Source: Ceratothoa steindachneri (taxonomy: Eukaryota > Arthropoda > Malacostraca > Isopoda > Cymothoidae). From it: DNA of 64,000 bases. Of the stretch, positions 22,450-34,036 are shown piece by piece. A program made the translations under genes and the position numbers. Each line of letters opens with the position of its first letter. Positions within the stretch are counted from its first letter, which is position 1. The stretch lies in the NCBI GenBank assembly GCA_963969495.1, contig OZ018335.1:85976354-86040353 (forward strand), read 5' to 3'. The notes beneath the pieces were generated by a model. That model did no database searches. It was not told where the DNA came from and saw only the letters and a program-made list of their open reading frames with translations.

Positions 22450-23543
22450 TTGACACAAATTTAGAAGAAATTGACGAGGATTTGGACAAAATTAATGATT
22501 ATTTATTAAAAGCCGATAAGTAAGCCATTCCCTGCAAAAAATATAAAACTCTTCCTGCTCCTAATTGGACCCCTAGAAAAAAAACTCTCGCGCGGAAATA
22601 CAGAGACCGGATAAATGAAGTGAACCTCACTGGCCTCAGCATCAAAACGCACAGAGGAGCACGACAGATACGTAAGGAACTAATAACTCTTATTGCGAAC
22701 CAACAGAGTGACCTTTGGGACAATTTACTAGACAGACTTTACCTAGAAAATGATTCACGCACATTCTGGCAAAATGTAAAAAGACTAAAAGGAAGACAGA
22801 CAGAAACAACAATAATACTTACACGAGAATTCACTCTTCTGGGCAACTATTTTTAAGGGATACCTGGAAAAGAACGAGAAATTTGATTCAGATTTCGAAG
22901 AATGAATTATAAATGATCTGAATGACCTCACACAAAAACTATCCTTACCATTATGTATTGCAGGAAAGGAATATGGTGGGAGTCGACCGTAGAATTACTG
23001 GCTAAGATCTCTCGGAAAAGTTAAAATCCATTCGTCAACGAGCACCTGGGTGTACAGGACTAACACGGGAGAATTCTATAAGAGCCTCACCCAACATCTT
23101 TCTGCGACTAAGGAATATCATGGATGAGTGCCTGGACGTGGGTTATTCCCTGAACAATGAAGGGGGGCAAAAATGATATTCATTCCCACAGACGTAAGCC
23201 ACCGGACAGTCCAGCGCTCTTCAGGCCTATATCTCTCTTAGAATTAGCAGGGAAAGTCTTTGAAAAGATATTCGCCAACAGGAAGAATACATTCCTCGAA
23301 ACTGATAATCTGCACAGCTATCAATCACATGGCTTCGGAAGAAAGCGATGAACAAACACGGCGCTAGCCGTGATCACCGAGAAGTTAGCAAAAGTTGAAG
23401 CAGAAAAACGCCATGCAAATCTAGTACTCCGCGACGTTAAAAAGGCCTTTGACAAAGTATGGAGGAGAAGCTTGTAATAAAAGATCTTAAAACTGGTCAT
23501 CGACCCCATACTTGAAAGGATTCTAAGTGACTCCACTGATTTA
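22450..23543 (+). pseudogene. Jockey-like LINE: linker and N-terminal part of the reverse transcriptase
   Basis: Coding begins immediately after the piggyBac TTAA with IDTNLEEIDEDLDKI, then YKTLPAPNWTPRKKTLARKY, NLTGLSIKTHRGARQIRKEL, SDLWDNLLDRLYLEND and FWQNVKRLKGRQTE. This is the segment between endonuclease and reverse transcriptase in Jockey-type elements. After frameshifts the reverse transcriptase starts: KPPDSPALFRPISLLELAGK (domains 1-2), DNLHSYQSHGFGRKR and ALAVITEKLAKVEAEKRHA, then VLRDVKKAFDKVWRR (domain A with the catalytic Asp). It breaks off at about 23543, where repeat R1 copy A starts, so the YADD domain and the rest are absent. The element would copy its RNA by target-primed reverse transcription. 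A related C-terminal piece is at 58075-58540. Confidence 0.9.
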
Positions 23544-23544
23544 A

Positions 23545-24680
23545 TTTAGTGCAGCAAGAGCTTCGTCATCAGGTTTGAATTGCGATATCAACTCAAAATG
23601 TTTAGGAAAATTGGAATTCGCAAGAAGTCTCAAGTAGGATTCGATTATGCCCTCGAGTGACGCCTTATATATACCATGTGTAAAGGAAAAGCCAGTGCCC
23701 TTAAACTATAAACACCAAGTGGAAGACATCGTCTATGAAGAAATATTTAGAAAAATAAATTTAACGACTAAGGAGGTAAATAATCTACAATTCTTGGCTC
23801 TAAATATTTTACTGCAAATAGAAAAAGCCATTAAGTGTCCATGTGAAAAAAAACGACTCCTAAATTTTCCGTGTTAAAAAATGTCAATTGGAATACTTTT
23901 GAGTTCGCTTATCTTTATATGAGGCCACTTTTCCATGAGAAAAAATATTCGCTATTTTCTGTTTCATATTGCGTTGAAATTCAAGTACTTACTTTCTATT
24001 TTTGTACTGGTGTCTCAATGAAATGAGATTCTTAATCTAACAATGTGGCAAGTATTCAGGATGAAAAAAATCCAATTATTTCCTCGACCACCCCACTCCA
24101 ATCTCCTTGTATACATTATAAAATTTGATTCTCTAGTCACGTGTTAATTCGGAAGCGTGGCCTGAACTCTTTTAAGCACTACTATATCACCTTCTAGAAA
24201 AGGAGGACAAATCTGCATCATTTTACTTCCATTGTCACAAAGCTCTAGGAAATCGTATACTAATTTTTATATCACATACAATATACACATATTTATATTT
24301 TTTATATTGAAGTGAGTAAGCACCGTCATATTTGGTTTCATTTGGTTATGTATATTTTGTTTTTGACCCAAAAGTGTACTGTTTGGGCTGAACGTGACAA
24401 ATAAAGTATTGTTTAAAAGGTTAAGGGAGTTTACTCAGTATTTCTTGTTGATTTGGAGCATTTTGATGAAATAAAATATTGCCATCTACTTCACGGTATT
24501 ATGCAAAAGAATCTATTGTAAACTTTCGTGTGCAAATTGTAGTGGTTAGTGTCTTTGTTTTATCATTCCATTACATTTAATTTCCAAATTTTATTCTTCT
24601 TTCTTTCTATTCATCATATCTTCAATGCAATAAAATTTCGTTTTCTCTTTAAAGTTTAATTATTTATCTTTAGTAGTTAT
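23545..24680 (+). repeat. Repeat R1, copy A (~1.1 kb, unnamed)
   Basis: Matches 32603-35330 over its whole length once two insertions in that copy are removed. Shared landmarks: TTTAGTGCAGCAAGA at the start, TTCGATT(A/G)TGCCCTCGA, TCAGGATGAAAAAA, TCCAATTATTTCCTC, ACGTGACAAATAAAGTATTG. In copy B the first ~110 bp lie in an open frame, LVQQERLRQNQIAIQHEMF; copy A has shifts there. The AATAAAG near the end could be a polyadenylation signal, so R1 may be the 3' part of a retroposed transcript. No reverse transcriptase or transposase signature is present. Copy A directly follows the truncated LINE. Confidence 0.75.
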
Positions 24681-24686
24681 GAAGCA

Positions 24687-24797
24687 AGTGTAACTATTTG
24701 AAGTCAAATTTAGAGACAAATTTAAATAAAGTGGAAAAGGAATTGATTTCAAGAATAGGTAAATGGGTAATCCTTATATTAGTTTCAAGTATCAATG
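24687..24797 (+). repeat. Dispersed repeat R3, copy 2
   Basis: Second copy of the ~110 bp sequence at 19374-19483, in the same orientation, beginning AGTGTAACTATTTGAAGTC and ending AAGTATCAATGA. It lies directly after R1 copy A; R1 copy B is not followed by it, so it is separate. Confidence 0.75.
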
Positions 24798-26589
24798 AAA
24801 ATAGGAAGAATAGCGCTATTGAAAATTTTATAACTTAGGGTAAATCATATAAAATAATATAAATTTTAGCAAATGAAGACTACTGTAGTTAAAAATCCTT
24901 CCAGCTCCTTTGCCCCGTCAATCTAGTGCTAGAGTGAGAGTACATAAGCTTTACTCTTTCAAAACATTTTCCCTTTAACATGGAAGGCAAGCAAAGAAAA
25001 AAAGAAACTCCAAATCTCGGCTTTATTTTACTCAAATAAACCAAAAAATCTTAATTTTACAATTAGGATTAAAGGGAAAATAGTTAAAAGTATTACTGAT
25101 AGTTACGTATGTAGTTTGAATGTATAGTCTCTCAATTTAGGAATTATTATTCACCTACAAAATTGAAAATTTACGAACTTATAATATGTATAACATGGAA
25201 ATTTATTCATTATTTTACATTTGAATAACTTAATTATTAATTAATTTTACTCCATTATATAACATACAATTATTTTATACCTGTCCTGAGAATTCTAAAA
25301 TCCTGTAAAATGTAGAAATTGATTAGTAACTTATAAAAAAGAAACCTAGCACATACAAACTTCGAAAGTCTGCGGCATCTGTTTCCACAAGAAAAGGTGA
25401 GGTTTCACCGATCTTTGTTCAACCGCAACGGGAAAAGCTGGCTTTCCAATCTCCAATCACAGCTTTAGCTTCTTCTAAAAACGATAGTGATAATTAATAA
25501 AAAGTCTAATTTTTTCCGAAAATCTGGACATGCAACGAAAGTAATACGAAAACAGACCAGTCAAACAAAATAAATACTTTAGAATTTAATATTGACATGT
25601 CCTTAAAGGCGAAATTTAAGAAGAGTGAGGATGGAGTTCATGCCGTCGAAGTGGATAGCCGGAAAAGAAAATTGTGCAGAAGGATTATTTCTTTCTGTTA
25701 AGAGTGAGTTTACAAACATTGATAATAATAATTTTTATTATGATTACAGTGAGTACAGCCGCAAATATAGACAGTCGAGTTAGACTTATATAAGTGTCTT
25801 TGAGATTATTCTTACGAATAAAACATTTATTATTTATTCTTACAAGTAAGAAGCAGGCTACCCCATCAATGTGCCCAAATCTCAACCGTTCAAATTCAAA
25901 CATTCTATCGTGATATTCAATGATGATATAAATATTAAACTGGTCTGCGTCAAAAATGTGCCTTAGGTTTTCTGTATTGTTTCTTAATAACATTGACTTT
26001 CTAACTCCGAATCTAGCATCCGTTTTTCTCTATCAGCTCCAGTTTTTGCCATACAAAGGATGATCATAATGTTATGGTTTATACATGTCCTATATTACAT
26101 CAAAATTTCAATATTCTATCCACTACTGTATTTCGAAGTAAATTTTGTGTACATTTTTAGTAATTATGTTAATAAGTAAATATTTTTGCAGGCTAGAAAT
26201 TGCTTAGCATTATAATAATAAGAATAATAATAATAATAGTAGTGGTTGAGTTAAAAATGAACAAAAATGTATAATCTCTTCTGTAATTAAATCTTTGTAT
26301 CATGCATATTTTGGAGTAAGGCTAGGAGTTAAAGATAAAAGTTTGGCAATAAATATCTGCTGCAAGGGATGATACATATGTTTAAGACGATGGAGTCAGA
26401 TCGAACAGAAGCTCTCTCTTTTGGCGTTCCACTGGTGTAGAGAGAGGGCAAGGACTACACTACAGACTGCTATTTTTTCAAAATAAATCTTAAAGGTGAG
26501 TATTGTATCAAGTACTTAAGCTTTCTGTATAATAGTGGCTCCTAAAAATTTCATTATTATGCATAGACTTAGCATAAAATTAAAAACAT
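24798..26589. other. AT-rich intergenic, no gene recognised
   Basis: A minus-strand ORF of 102 codons at 25685-25993 has no recognisable domain and is isoleucine-rich because of base composition. There is a short (AAT)n run near 26215-26237. Confidence 0.5.
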
Positions 26590-28170
26590 AGTGTAGCATA
26601 TCCAGATGTTCCTTCTGAAGTTCAGCTAAATGACCTGATCAGGGATCCGGTGGCTTTCAAAGAGGAATGCAAAACTTTTTGGCTCTCGACTTTGCGATAG
26701 TACTCCTCTTGCTAAAGAAAATACATTTTGGGAGGTACAAAAATAGACAACAAGGGTCTCGAAGCTATTTTTTACAGCATTCTTTCAGCTCTTTAGTATA
26801 CTCTGCCAATATTAAAGGACTTGTTAAAGCCCTTGGAATTCCTTACAACCCATTAGAATCGATAGTTTTCATAGATTCATCGAATAGAAGTTTAAAAGGT
26901 GTGTTACTGAATATTGGTTACAAGATAGCTTTCGTTCCTATAGGCCATTCAATCCAACGTGCTGAAAGTTATGAAAATATGAGAAAATTGCTCGATACAA
27001 TAAATTATTCTACCCACAATTGGAGGATATGTGGTGACTTAAAGATAAGACCATTTTACATTAGGCATTTCTAAGCTCTTTGATATTGACATTTTCATTT
27101 TAATTGTTAATAGTTGTATACACCTTTTGGTCAACTTACATTTTACAAGAATGCAAATCTATATATCATGATTCATTTTGAGTTATATTTTTTTGTTGAA
27201 GTGTGTCCCTATAGCTTAATGGATCCTTCGGGGTTAATGATAACTTATCCTAATTGAAAAGGTATAAAAGATAACTCAATAAACTCAAAATAAGATCTAC
27301 ATATATCCAATCAGTTTCAATACAATAATTGTATTCATCGGCAAACACGATTTTTCAGTATATATTCATACTCTTATTGTTTTAAGAAATATTACTTTGA
27401 ATTTGTTTTTAAAAATATTACACTTTGAATTTCAATAAACTACTAAATTTCTTTTCAGGTAGTGTCTCTTATACTTGGGATGCAAGCAGGTTACACCAAG
27501 CATCTCTGTTTCCTATGTTTATGGGACAGTCGTGCAGATAGTATCCACTATGAGAAGAAAGTTTGGCCTATTCGAGAAGCATTTAGAATTGGATTAAACA
27601 ATGTGAGAGCCAAACGTTTAGTGCCTCCTCACAAAATATTGCTTCCTCCACTGTATACAAAGCTTGGCATAATGAAAAATTATGTCAAAACCCTTAATAA
27701 AAAGGCCAAGCTTTTAAATCTCATCTTCAAAAATTTCCACAAATCGGTGACGCTAAGCTCCATGCGGGGATTTTTTATGGACCTCAGTTCAGGAACTTGA
27801 TGAGAGAGCAACAATTTGAGGCATCAATGACGGACATAGAAAAAAGATTCCTAAAACATTTCAAAGCTCTAGTTAACAATTTTTTAGGAAATAAAAGAAG
27901 CCCAGAATATGTTTCCTTGGTTAATCAGCTCGAATGTCTATAAAGATACACTTTTTACAGTCCCATCTGGATTATTTTCCCGACAACTGCGGAGATAACC
28001 GTGAAGAACAGGAGGGAAGATTCAACTAAGGCATAAAAACAATTGAATCCAGGTACCATGGTAATTGGGACGTAAATATGCTTGCTGAATACTGTTGGTG
28101 TTTTAAACGTAATGCCTTAGAGAGAGGCAAAAACGAAAATCGTCAAGGGTGTCTTTTCTTGGAAATTTCA
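26590..28170 (+). pseudogene. Uncharacterised multicopy protein family, C-terminal two-exon relic
   Basis: Two blocks form one protein. Exon-like block 1 (about 26620-27044): EVQLNDLIRD, AKENTFWEVQK, FVYsANIKGLVKALGIPYNPLE-like sequence, FIDSSNRSLKGVLL, VPIGHSIQRAESYENM and HNWRICGDLK. Block 2 (27459 on): VVSLILGMQAGYTKHLCFLC, LWDSRADSIHYEKKVWP, LPPLYTKLGIMKNYVKTLN, GPQFRNLMREQQFE (after a frameshift near 27777), FKALVNNFLGNKRSPEYVSL, then in shifting frames SHLDYFPDNCGDN, IESRYHGNWDVNMLAEYCW. These match, from memory, predicted proteins called uncharacterised in insects, crustaceans, Hydra and others, present in many copies; the C-terminal block (LHSHLDFFPEN..., ML(A/G)DYCW) is diagnostic. 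Function is unknown; the copy number suggests a transposon origin. The relic has at least three frameshifts or stops. Its N-terminal region resembles the relic at 6556-7135. Confidence 0.8.
27045..27458 (+). other. Relic spliceosomal intron in the uncharacterised family gene
   Basis: Family alignment requires ...CGDLK joined directly to VVSLIL. The acceptor is a canonical polypyrimidine tract plus AG (TTTCTTTTCAG, ending 27458). At the donor, the exon ends AAG at 27044 and the next bases are ATAAGA where GTAAGA would be a good donor, so a G-to-A change at intron position 1 has destroyed it. The intron is 414 bp and AT-rich. Confidence 0.7.
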
Positions 28171-28253
28171 ATTATTTAATTATTATGTTGCATTCTTTAA
28201 TCTTTTAATCTTATACGTTTATTACTTTTTCTATGATATAACAATAATAATGC

Positions 28254-29268
28254 TGTCGTGGTATGGCATTACATTATATCAATACCATATTATATAATGG
28301 GGAAGGGACCAATAACTTAATGGCGAACCGACAAGGGACAGAACGCCACGACTTTCGACGCGCGGAAAAGCGAGAAAAGAGTGCAACGAGGTCAGGTAAA
28401 ATTCGGGCAATAGCGAAGCTTAAGGTTATTTAAAGAGGCACGTACAAAAATATAATTTTATTTACATAAAAAAGAAATGCAATGGGAAAAATTAAATTGG
28501 TAAATGATGGGGGAATTGCAGAGTTATGCATCAGACTCTGAAGTAATAAATTAACGCGTTACAGAACGAGACTATTCAAATCTAGAGGATTAACTCAAAT
28601 GGGTTGCTGAAGGAAGAGAGGGGTTGGCTAACGGAGGATTCCAGGTGAGACGTTAGGGTAAGGTTTCACGGATGTCTTCTGTAGGTAATAAACGTGAGGG
28701 CGAGGGCGCTCTGAGCTTCTGAGCGAGAAGTTGACGTGATAACGGTTCTCCAAGGTGGGGCGGAGGCGGTAAATTCTGGTCCAGGGAAGAGTATTTTGGC
28801 CACCCGAAAACGAGGAGGGCTTCGACAGGAATTGATGAGTGGAGTTGAAAAAATTGCTCGGTGGCGATCCTCAAATTCAATTACCTCACTGGCTGGGCTA
28901 ATTCCAACACACGAAAATTTCAGCCGTCTCTTTGCTTTGTTGTCAGCACCTGACTTGTAACTAGGAGAAACTTCTTGGGCCCGGGCGAGACTCACCAACT
29001 CTGTGTCTCCGATATGGAAGACGAGCCCTATATATATCCGAGGCTCCCCCCGCAGGGTTGGGGGAAACAGCGCTACTCTCGAATGGCCTCGAATCTTTAC
29101 GTCGAGGCAATTCTAACCCTCAAAAAGGTGGTCCAAGGTGGACGCGGTGAATAGGGCGGGCGGGGGGCAGGCTTACCAATTTAAGCGTAACCAAATTCTA
29201 GAACCTTCCCCAGCGCATGGACTTCACTTCCGTGCTGGAAAAGAAATTCCAGGTAGAATTTCCGCACA
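28254..29268 (-). mobile_element. Solo LTR (1,015 bp) with 5 bp target duplication
   Basis: On the plus strand it starts TGTCGTGGTATGGC and ends TTCCGCACA, so both ends are TGT...ACA. It is flanked by identical 5 bp AATGC at 28249-28253 and 29269-29273, which shows the exact boundaries. Read on the minus strand, a TATATATA box is at 29029-29037 and an AATAAA signal near 28456-28462, placing U3 at 29268-29030, R downstream of the TATA box, and U5 at 28450-28254. No internal gag-pol sequence flanks it, so it arose by recombination between two LTRs. Its U5 terminus (TACCACGACA) is shared with the LTRs at 8043 and 11920, but the rest is diverged, so it is a related subfamily. The ORFs at 28653-28998 lie in R-U5 and are not genes. 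Confidence 0.9.
29029..29037 (-). promoter_or_regulatory. LTR TATA box
   Basis: TATATATA in GC-rich context (CGGATATATATAGGGCTCG read on the minus strand), about 240 bp inside the U3 end of the solo LTR. This is the expected place for the retroelement promoter. Confidence 0.6.
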
Positions 29269-29273
29269 AATGC

Positions 29274-30869
29274 ATTATTACATAGAGAAAGATTTTTGAA
29301 ATTATTTTTCAGGAAAACGAGGTAATCTCAATGAAAATAGTGTATTCTGTACTGAGGAAATCTGACCTAATTGAACAAAAATACATTCACGTTTGAGCTC
29401 AGGAGGTTTGCTTCGTTAAGAAAGAACAAAAAGTTTAAAGGAACCTAAAAAATCTTTTTCAAACGCAGGCCTGTGATTTATCATCTTAATGGCAAAAAAA
29501 CAAACAATGAAAATCTCTACGTACATCATACTTTATACATACTTTAGGCTTTCTTTTTACCAAATTTAAGTTAGGTAGCGGATAGGAATCTAAGTATTCA
29601 AAGTTGTTCATTTTCAGAGAGTAATCACTTAATAACTCCCTTTTTTGCTGGCTTTTTAACGATATATTCTTAAGCTTGCCGCGGTGAGCTGCAAAGTACA
29701 ATCATATTTTTCTTAATCATTTGATCTAATTCGTAACGAAAATAATCGACGTCATTTGTTTTCAAATTATACGATTACGTAATAATTTGAAGAACAAAAA
29801 CACTGCGAAAGTACAAATATTGAAGGTATACAAGAAAACATTTCAAGATAGGCAGAATATCCCTTAAAGTTTAACTTAATAAAAGAGGGCTTGATTAAAA
29901 AATATATTTTACTGTACCTAAGATGTTTCATCATCATCTTAACATCACACTATACCTATATGGGAGACATGAGACTAGAGATGCCGTGGATATGGTACTC
30001 TTTATACGACCTGGCTGGAAATTAAGAGAGCAAGTAGAGCAACCTGAAAAAGATAAAATTCTCAGAACTACCAATGTCAATGAGGTCTTTCAAAAGGCGA
30101 TCTGAGACTTCTATTTCCATAAATAAAATCTTTATCGTGGACGGCACAAATGCTAGAGTAGTCTTAGGGATAGAAACAGAAACCGCAATATTAGAAGACT
30201 TGAAAATTTAAGGAAAATGGCACTTTTTTATGAATATGAAAGACGTCACCTCAGAAGGATGGCATTGCGACCGATCATTGAAAGAACTTTTAATAATATC
30301 ATGTCTAGCATTTTTGACAAGCAGGAACTTCAACACAATTTTGAGTGTCTTGCTCTTTAGGCATAACATTATTTAGCTTTAGGTTTTCACCCTTGGGGGA
30401 TTCTCAGAGGTTACTGGATCAGGTTTATCAGAAAAATACATCACAGAATCGTTAGTAGCGATTTTAAAATCCGAGCCTTAGTCTGATGCGAAAGAGAGGG
30501 TCAATATTTTATTCTCAAAAAGTCTAGTTCAAATTTTAAGAGAAATACATCAGCTTATAAAGGCTTCCCGAATGTTATCGTTTCTATCAGTTTGGGCAAA
30601 ATTAATGTCCTTTTTAGCGTATATACTTAAAATAATAAACTTATGTCTATGGAAATATTTAATCATAACCATAACCACCATTTTTTTCTTGAACTACATT
30701 CCATCTATTAACAAGTTTGAAAATGCTACACTTGAAAAATTCTTAAGGTTATCTGGCAAAATATGAAACCAATCTGGTTTAGCCTTTTTCTTGCCGTCAG
30801 CCTGAGACCATTCAAATAGTTCCTTAAATCACTAAACAAGTGATAATCAGAAGGAAAGGGGGAGAAAAT
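29274..30869. other. Intergenic with an unrecognised degenerate coding-like patch
   Basis: At 29923-30360 on the plus strand, successive frames give IRPGWKLREQVEQPEKDKIL, RLENLRKMALFYEYERRHL and ALRPIIERTFNNIMSS. These have protein-like composition and continue across a frame change. I do not recognise the family. The remainder is AT-rich with no signal; the ORF at 30572-30766 is hydrophobic by composition only. Confidence 0.35.
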
Positions 30870-31400
30870 ATTGAAGATAAATCGAAATTTCCCAACCCAT
30901 CTACTCTTAGAGATCTGTGCTCATTCGAGCTATGCGTTGACGGGCATTATCGTGATGAATGACGGAAACCGCTTCTTTTGGCACTTTGGCTCAAACTGGC
31001 TTTCAAACGACTAAACTGAATTTTAGTAAGGATCAACATTAGTCTTTTAACTGCTGTGTAACTGTTTATAAAGGACAATTCTTTCAATGACACCTTATAC
31101 GTTCAACATACTCTCTTTATGATTCAATTCTCTTTTCGGGTGTTTAGAAATTCTACCTCTCGAATGATCCACGAACGGTGGCGTTTAATGTTATGATAAA
31201 GGCCCTTCTCCTCATTACCATTAATAAACATGCCGAGAAATGGTACCTAAAGGTGTCGTGAAAGCAATGACATAGCATCGACACTCTGTTGCGAATTAAA
31301 GGTGGAAAGTTATTGCAGAGCCCATTTTTCAATCAATGGAACCTTTTCATTCATTTTCAGTAAGCAGAGAACACTCGTATGAGTTATAAATTGTTTCCCA
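30870..31400 (-). pseudogene. mariner-like transposase remnant
   Basis: Read on the minus strand with frameshifts, it contains LLLRNENERVPLI, then NGNEEKGLYHNIKRHRSWI, the block around the first catalytic residue (TGDEKW in intact proteins; here NGNEEKG, so the Asp is lost). Next come KESMLNV*GVIERIVLY (normally LSVWWDxxGIVxY), VSVIHHDNARQRIARMSTDL (second catalytic Asp, normally FHHDNARPH) and EMGWEI. The YSPDLAPSDYHLF end is missing or unrecognisable. It belongs to the DD34D mariner group and is different from the deleted copy at 49344. No terminal repeats were identified. Confidence 0.75.
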
Positions 31401-32602
31401 GTTCCCAGGAAGTTCTAGCATGATATGGGTTGAAAACAGCTTCCAACTCTTCGGATCAAGTTTTTGGTCTATCTTTTACATGTAAATCCTTAATTCATAA
31501 AAGGGAAATCTACTTCCTGAGACATTAATCTATTGCATCTTTACCCTAGGTTCTCTAAATGGGTTTTTACGCTGTACTTGCATTGATACCTTTATGAACC
31601 TCGTAGAGTAATATATGTCCTCTGGGATCTTTAGAGGGAACGAACATAGGGGTGAATACCGAAGAAGATTTTGAACAATATTTTTATAATCTGAAAGATA
31701 AAGGTATATATTACTCAATGTAGCATTACTAAACAAAAACAAGATGCATTACCTTAATAACTAAAATCTATAACTCACTTTAGAAAATAACACATTACTT
31801 TCGCTACAATCTGAGGTGAAACTAAAGAAGAACTACTTCCTGTTTTTTGATGCATTCTAATTATCATTTAAGGCTTCAGGTAGGCGAATAAAGCACTTAT
31901 TTTTAAAATACCAGCACCCTGAGTACGACTCTATTTGTAGCGATACTATCTTAAAAATAAATTATTTTAGCGCGAAAGCAAAGCCATAAAGGATGACTAA
32001 AATGCCGACAAACACCATTACTATTGTTTTTAAGTACAACTCTTACTATTTATTTATAGATTATTCGTATATGCACTTGGTACTACTGCAGTTTAAGAGT
32101 CGCTATATTTCGGCTACTATTAATGCGATCGGATCTGCACTTTTATCGAATTAATAAAGACGATAGCGCCCGCCTACTTTATCGGCCAAAAGGTAACATT
32201 TCTTATTTACTTTCGAAATGGGGGCAAAGCATCCATATTTTCTACTTAGTTATGGAGGGTGCCACACCCACCCAAAACCTTCAAAAAAACCGTAATAATG
32301 GTTTATTTTCACATAAAAGAAAGCAAGGCTCGCCGTATTTTAATGATAATTTTAATCACTTTAAGCTATAATATCTTAAATTATATAATTTCCGTGCCAA
32401 TTTTAAAGCATTTTTACCGACTGGAATGTTTACAAAGACTGTGTAGGTCTTCTGAAGTTTGACACAATCTGATATATGTTATTTCCGTAAAGTGTTGAAG
32501 TTGTACTCCAAAATGAGCGTTGCAAATAAACGATTTTATAGCTTCGGTAAGCAGCGAGCCGGTGTCGCGCGACGACTTCGTTACTTTTCTGAATAAAGCC
32601 CC
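31401..32602. other. AT-rich intergenic
   Basis: No element or gene is recognised before R1 copy B. The overlapping ORFs at 32123-32462 are chance frames. An ORF at 32520-32717 runs into the start of R1 copy B; its last ~38 codons are within R1, and the upstream 27 codons are not shared with copy A. Confidence 0.45.
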
Positions 32603-33116
32603 TTTAGTGCAGCAAGAACGTCTTCGTCAGAATCAAATTGCGATACAACACGAAATGTTCAGGAGAAATGGAATTCGCATTCAGTCTAAAGTAAAATTCG
32701 ATTGTGCCCTCGATTGACGCCCTATATATACAATAAGTAGAGTAAAAACTAGTGCTGCTAAACTCTAAACGCTCAGGAGAAAAACATCCTTCTATGAGGA
32801 AAAATTAGTAAAATAAATTGTAATTACCAAAAAGGAAAAGAAGCTACAAGTTTTGGCTCAAAATATTTTACTGAAAATACAAATAAACATAAAGTTTACA
32901 TTACGAGAGAAAAAAAAAGTAAAAACATACCTCAAATTTAAGTATGATGTTCAAAATTATAGCTACTCTCATTTAAGTTTACACAAAAATTCCAGCTTCT
33001 CCAACCTATAAGTTAGACGGGCATTTTATTGAATACTATCCAATTGAATAGCTTATTAATTGATTAAATTTTACTCTCTATCATAAAACCAAGTTAATTT
33101 ATTCGTTATTTAGATA

Positions 33117-34036
33117 TACTTCAGTTTAGGGGCACACGATAGGGGGTGCTGTTTCTGGGCTACAACTTTAGGCTACACTTTAGGCTTTATGACGTCAGAG
33201 CCATAAGATGAAGCCCCTTATTTCGAAGTAACCAAAAATGTTAAATTTGGGCAAACATAGCATAAATTAGGCAGCGCTCTCTTCTTTATTATTTCGATAA
33301 ACGTGCAGAGCCAATCGCACGTTTATTAAAATTACAAATTTTGGCTATTGCCGCCAAAAATGATCATTTGTTAGTTACTTTCAAAAAGGGGGCTTAGTCC
33401 CCAATCCCACAACTTAATTGTGGGGGTTGCCCCCCCAAAGATATACTTTGAAAAATTACTCGTAATATTCTTAATTCGAAAGGTTAACAATAGATTTGAA
33501 TGGCAAAACCGATTGTTTAATGTTGGCGGCACTATCATCATCTCAAATTACCTAATAAATACTGAATTCACGACAAAAGTTAAACCATCTGCAACTTTTA
33601 CTATTATAATCGAGCCGCGCTTCTTTTCCGCTCCTGTTGCAAAAGGCGTATTAAATTCGAACAAGCCGAGTTCGGAAGAATCGCGCCTTTTTAATTTCTT
33701 ACCTTCAGGGTTGCCAATATTTGAAATAAGGTTAAATTAACGGTTGCAAGTATGTGAGAATAGTGGTTTAGTTTGATAAAAATAAGTAAATAGAAAATAA
33801 AAAAATTAATACATTAGTAAAAATACCAAAATTAATGCAATACTAAATAATATAATTGAGTAGAAGTGCAAGAATTTACTAAATAAGAAAGAATAATTGC
33901 TAAAAGAAAAAACAAAACAAATACAAGGCAGTGATTGGCCACATTTGAAGCTACCATCTGACGTCATAAGTGCTAGATTGTAGCCCAAATTATAGCCTAG
34001 AAATAGCGCCCCCTAACGCGCGCTCCTAAACTGAAT
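33117..34036. mobile_element. MITE-1 copy 2 (~0.92 kb), inserted in R1
   Basis: The left end CTTCAGTTTAGGGGCACACG at 33119 and the right end CGCGCTCCTAAACTGAATTA near 34020-34038 are inverted repeats of each other. They match copy 1 at 309-1351, as does the inner TIR block CTGTTTCTGGGCTACAA. Interior similarity includes GAGCCAAT(A/C)GCACGTTTAT and GAGCCGCGCTTCTTTT. Copy 2 is about 120 bp shorter. R1 copy A, which lacks it, gives an approximate empty site. The ORF at 33420-33740 lies inside and is not conserved in copy 1. Confidence 0.85.
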
